Origin: CAYTPE01 sp964439885
GTDB lineage: Bacteria; Patescibacteriota; Patescibacteriia; Magasanikbacterales; GWA2-37-8
NCBI GenBank assembly: GCA_964439885.1
Contig: CAYTPE010000005.1
Coordinates: 1 to 31,106 of the forward strand
DNA: 31,106 bases
Direction: 5' to 3'
Made by a program: the position numbers and the translations under genes. Positions 29,248-31,106 of this stretch are shown one piece after another. The first letter of the stretch is position 1; every line of letters starts with the position of its first letter. Below the pieces are notes generated by a model, which was not told the DNA's origin, searched no databases, and was given only the letters and a program-made list of their open reading frames with translations.

Positions 29248-29787
29248 CTATTTTTTGGCTAATTCTCGCGGATCTTGACTGGTTTTCCCTAACACTTTCC
29301 ATGGGTAAATCGGCCAAAAGGAGACCTCTCTACCATAATAATCCGGCTTAAATTCCGACCATGGTTGACGATAAAGAACAGCGTATTTGACTGCTTTTGG
29401 CTGCTTGGTATGTAAATATCGGCTCACCAACTTCAAAGTTTCACCGGAAACAGTCATCTCGTCTACTACCAGCACTTTGAGACCAATGATGCTGCGTTTA
29501 ATGCGTTGGGTGAGAAATGGGCGGGGGTGCAAATCCTGGTTGGCGTCGGCGCGCTGACTTTTGGAAAAATCGCATTTAATGACGTACAGCTGCTTGTTAC
29601 CGAGGCAGTATGAGATGAGCGACGCGGGTATGAGACCCGAGCGAGCAATCGAAATGATGATGTTGGGCTCAAACCGAGAACGCTTGAGTTTGCGAACGAT
29701 GCGTAGCACCTCAGCTTCGATTTCTTGCCAGGAAAGATGGCGGTGGGAGCGATTTCGTTTATAGTAATCAAGTGCACGAGAAGGCAT
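29248..29787 (-). CDS. Phosphoribosyltransferase (purine PRTase-like)
   Basis: 179 residues, type I PRTase fold. Visible: IIISIARSGLIPASLISYCL (PPi loop region) and the PRPP-binding motif VLVVDEMTVSGETL near 106-119, with DE in place of the more common ED/DD pair. The C-terminal part (YYGREVSFWPIYPW) recalls xanthine/guanine or archaeal-type hypoxanthine PRTases, which use a Trp-rich hood for base recognition; the base is not certain. Start two bases after the aldolase stop, so they form one unit that ends at the hairpin at 29190-29224. Confidence 0.85.
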   Translation of the reverse strand: MPSRALDYYKRNRSHRHLSWQEIEAEVLRIVRKLKRSRFEPNIIISIARSGLIPASLISYCLGNKQLYVIKCDFSKSQRADANQDLHPRPFLTQRIKRSIIGLKVLVVDEMTVSGETLKLVSRYLHTKQPKAVKYAVLYRQPWSEFKPDYYGREVSFWPIYPWKVLGKTSQDPRELAKK

Positions 29788-29789
29788 AG

Positions 29790-30869
29790 TTACGCGATGG
29801 TAACCTCCTTACACAGGTACACATCTTGCACAGCGTTCAGAATGCGAACTCCCTCTTCAATTGGCTTCTGAAAGGCTTTTCTGCCAACGATAAGACCCAT
29901 GCCGCCGGCGCGTTTATTGATAACCGCGGTGCGAACCGCATCAGCCACATCATTTTCACCGCCACTTTCACCGCCGGAATTGATGAGGCCCACGCGACCA
30001 GCAAACCCATTGATAACTTGATAGCGGCAGAGATCGATTGGATGCTCTGAGCTTAAATCGGTGTACATTTTTTCCGAGAATTTACCGTACTTTTTATCAC
30101 TCTCGTTAAGCGCTTTGTATCCACCATTCACCGTTGGTAATTTTTGTTTCACGATGTCGGCCTCGATCGTAGCGCCGATATGGTTGGCCTGGCCAGTCAG
30201 GTCGGCGGCATCGTGATAGTCGACACCGTTCACCTTGAACGCGCTATTGCGTAAATAGCACCAGAGAATCGTAAACATTCCTTTACGGTGCGCTTCGGCA
30301 AACGCGGCACTGACTTCTTGAATTTGACGTTTTGATTCCGGTGAACCGAAATAGATAGTAGCACCGACACCAACTGCCCCCATATCATAGGCCTGCTGCA
30401 CCGAGCCAAACATCACTTGATCATAATCGTTGGGATAGCGGAGCAGATCATTGTGGTTAAGTTTCACAATGAAGGGAATTTTGTCGGCGTATTTTTTGCT
30501 CATCATACCAAGCACGCCCAGCGTCGAGGCCACGGCGTTGCAACCTCCTTCAACGGCCAACTTGATGATATTTTCCGGGTCAAAATAATCTGGATTCTTG
30601 GCAAAACTTGCGCCAGCGGAGTGTTCGATACCCTGGTCGACCGGTAAAATAGAAATATAGCCCGTGCCTTTGAGTCGGCCGTGATTGCGCATTTTTTTCA
30701 GGCTCTGCAATACTTTGAGTGAGCGATCAGATTGGCTTAACACTTTTTCGATAAACTGTGGGCCGGGTAGACTGAGACGATCTTTAGAAATTTTGGGCGA
30801 ACCAAAATTGAGTAGTACTTCTGCCTCGGTACCGAGTGTGAATTGAATTGATGTATAGAGTTTGGACAT
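29790..30869 (-). CDS. fbaB: Class I fructose-bisphosphate aldolase (FbaB/DhnA type)
   Basis: Cleaves fructose-1,6-bisphosphate to dihydroxyacetone phosphate and glyceraldehyde-3-phosphate through a Schiff base; 359 residues. Visible: ILPVDQGIEHSAGASFAKNP near 75-93, the barrel strand FIVKLNHNDLL, GAVGVGATIYFGSPESKRQI, and EADIVKQKLPTVNG with the likely Schiff-base Lys241, followed by INSGGESGG and GGMGLIVGRKAFQKP (phosphate binding). This is the DhnA-like group (FbaB), not the Zn-dependent class II. First gene of a unit with the phosphoribosyltransferase; the TrmB-type regulator is next door. Confidence 0.92.
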   Translation of the reverse strand: MSKLYTSIQFTLGTEAEVLLNFGSPKISKDRLSLPGPQFIEKVLSQSDRSLKVLQSLKKMRNHGRLKGTGYISILPVDQGIEHSAGASFAKNPDYFDPENIIKLAVEGGCNAVASTLGVLGMMSKKYADKIPFIVKLNHNDLLRYPNDYDQVMFGSVQQAYDMGAVGVGATIYFGSPESKRQIQEVSAAFAEAHRKGMFTILWCYLRNSAFKVNGVDYHDAADLTGQANHIGATIEADIVKQKLPTVNGGYKALNESDKKYGKFSEKMYTDLSSEHPIDLCRYQVINGFAGRVGLINSGGESGGENDVADAVRTAVINKRAGGMGLIVGRKAFQKPIEEGVRILNAVQDVYLCKEVTIA

Positions 30870-30926
30870 ACAAATGTTGGAGTTAATACATTGATACCAA
30901 AACCGAGTGATAGAATAATAAGTAAT

Positions 30927-31106
30927 TTAATTATGTATGTAATCTTTGAGAATCTCTGGAATGAGCCCCGGTGCGATTTGTGCGCCACGGAACCACTCGC
31001 CAAACAAGCCCATTTCGTCTACATTAAACTTTGTGACCTGCTCAATCTTACGCTGATACATTTCTATGTCGTTGTTTGATTCAGTATAAATACGTCTACC
31101 AAACTC
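30927..31106 (-). CDS. C-terminal end of an unrecognised protein (5' end outside window)
   Basis: Open on the minus strand from the window edge to a TAA at 30927-30929, 59 residues. They include IEMYQRKIEQVTKFNVDEMG, LFGEWFRGAQIAPGLIPEIL and the end KDYIHN. The composition is that of a normal soluble protein (charged, one amphipathic helix, aromatic-rich GEWFRG). I do not recognise the family. It ends 57 bases before the aldolase start on the same strand, so it may be in the same transcript; a sugar-metabolism role would be guesswork. Confidence 0.7.
   Translation of the reverse strand, partial: EFGRRIYTESNNDIEMYQRKIEQVTKFNVDEMGLFGEWFRGAQIAPGLIPEILKDYIHN

Noticed and set aside
1..31106. CRISPR array among the many repeats
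   Set aside because: Repeats are not evenly spaced, vary in sequence, are often inverted pairs, and no cas genes are present.
1..31106. UGA recoded as glycine (as in some CPR lineages)
   Set aside because: TGA serves as the stop of clear genes (for example the aminotransferase and the HAD and GlmU-like junctions with ATGA), and no in-frame TGA interrupts conserved proteins.

Overview
The window looks like a chromosomal fragment of a candidate-phyla-radiation (Patescibacteria/Parcubacteria-like) bacterium. Signs of this are the short L32 with the MGLPGHRRTSSDKRRR start, tandem FemAB-like transferases, a PHP/EndoQ-type nuclease, mostly missing or weak Shine-Dalgarno sequences, ATGA-type gene overlaps, tRNAs without encoded CCA, and genes and spacers crowded with short palindromic repeats. 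Lineage below that level is not claimed. TGA is used as a normal stop. No prophage, insertion sequence, rRNA or CRISPR array is visible.

Layout. 1-6585 (minus strand): a transketolase running off the left edge, a DUF559-like remnant, a class I aminotransferase, an SDR oxidoreductase, tRNA-Arg(CCG), half of a second tRNA-Arg, and two tandem FemAB-like peptidoglycan bridge enzymes. 6636-9066 (plus): promoter, rpmF-nusB-rnc, tRNA-Lys(CTT), tRNA-Arg(TCG), then a 27-residue Lys/Arg-rich protein with a long structured leader and a terminator. 9073-13149 (minus): EndoQ-like nuclease, malic enzyme, RluA/RluD-type pseudouridine synthase, RlmI-like methyltransferase. 13154-15487 (plus): promoter, membrane acyltransferase, methyltransferase, Nudix hydrolase. 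15484-31106 (minus): a citrate-synthase-fold lyase, two methyltransferases around an anchored surface protein, the two subunits of an acyl-CoA synthetase of the citrate type, cupin, GNAT, YvcK, HAD, GlmS, a divergent Nudix-like protein, a GlmU-like nucleotidyltransferase, a second HAD, a TrmB-type regulator, a phosphoribosyltransferase, class I fructose-bisphosphate aldolase, and the tail of an unrecognised gene.

Metabolic reading. Three minus-strand genes (15484-16290, 19165-20055, 20117-21271) together carry the signature motifs of ATP-citrate lyase split into three polypeptides, as in the citryl-CoA synthetase plus citryl-CoA lyase route. With malic enzyme and the aminotransferase, this suggests handling of citrate, oxaloacetate, malate, pyruvate and aspartate without a full TCA cycle. 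GlmS, a GlmU-like uridylyltransferase domain and YvcK form an amino-sugar/cell-wall group. Transketolase, aldolase and TrmB form a sugar-phosphate group.

The most unusual feature is the density of repeats. At least eight families of short, often palindromic sequence fill the spacers. They supply start and stop codons, and they also sit in frame inside genes: both FemAB copies, the methyltransferase at 12208, the lyase at 15484, the EndoQ-like protein, the synthetase beta subunit, transketolase and the aminotransferase. The two FemAB copies carry unrelated repeat insertions at the same protein position.
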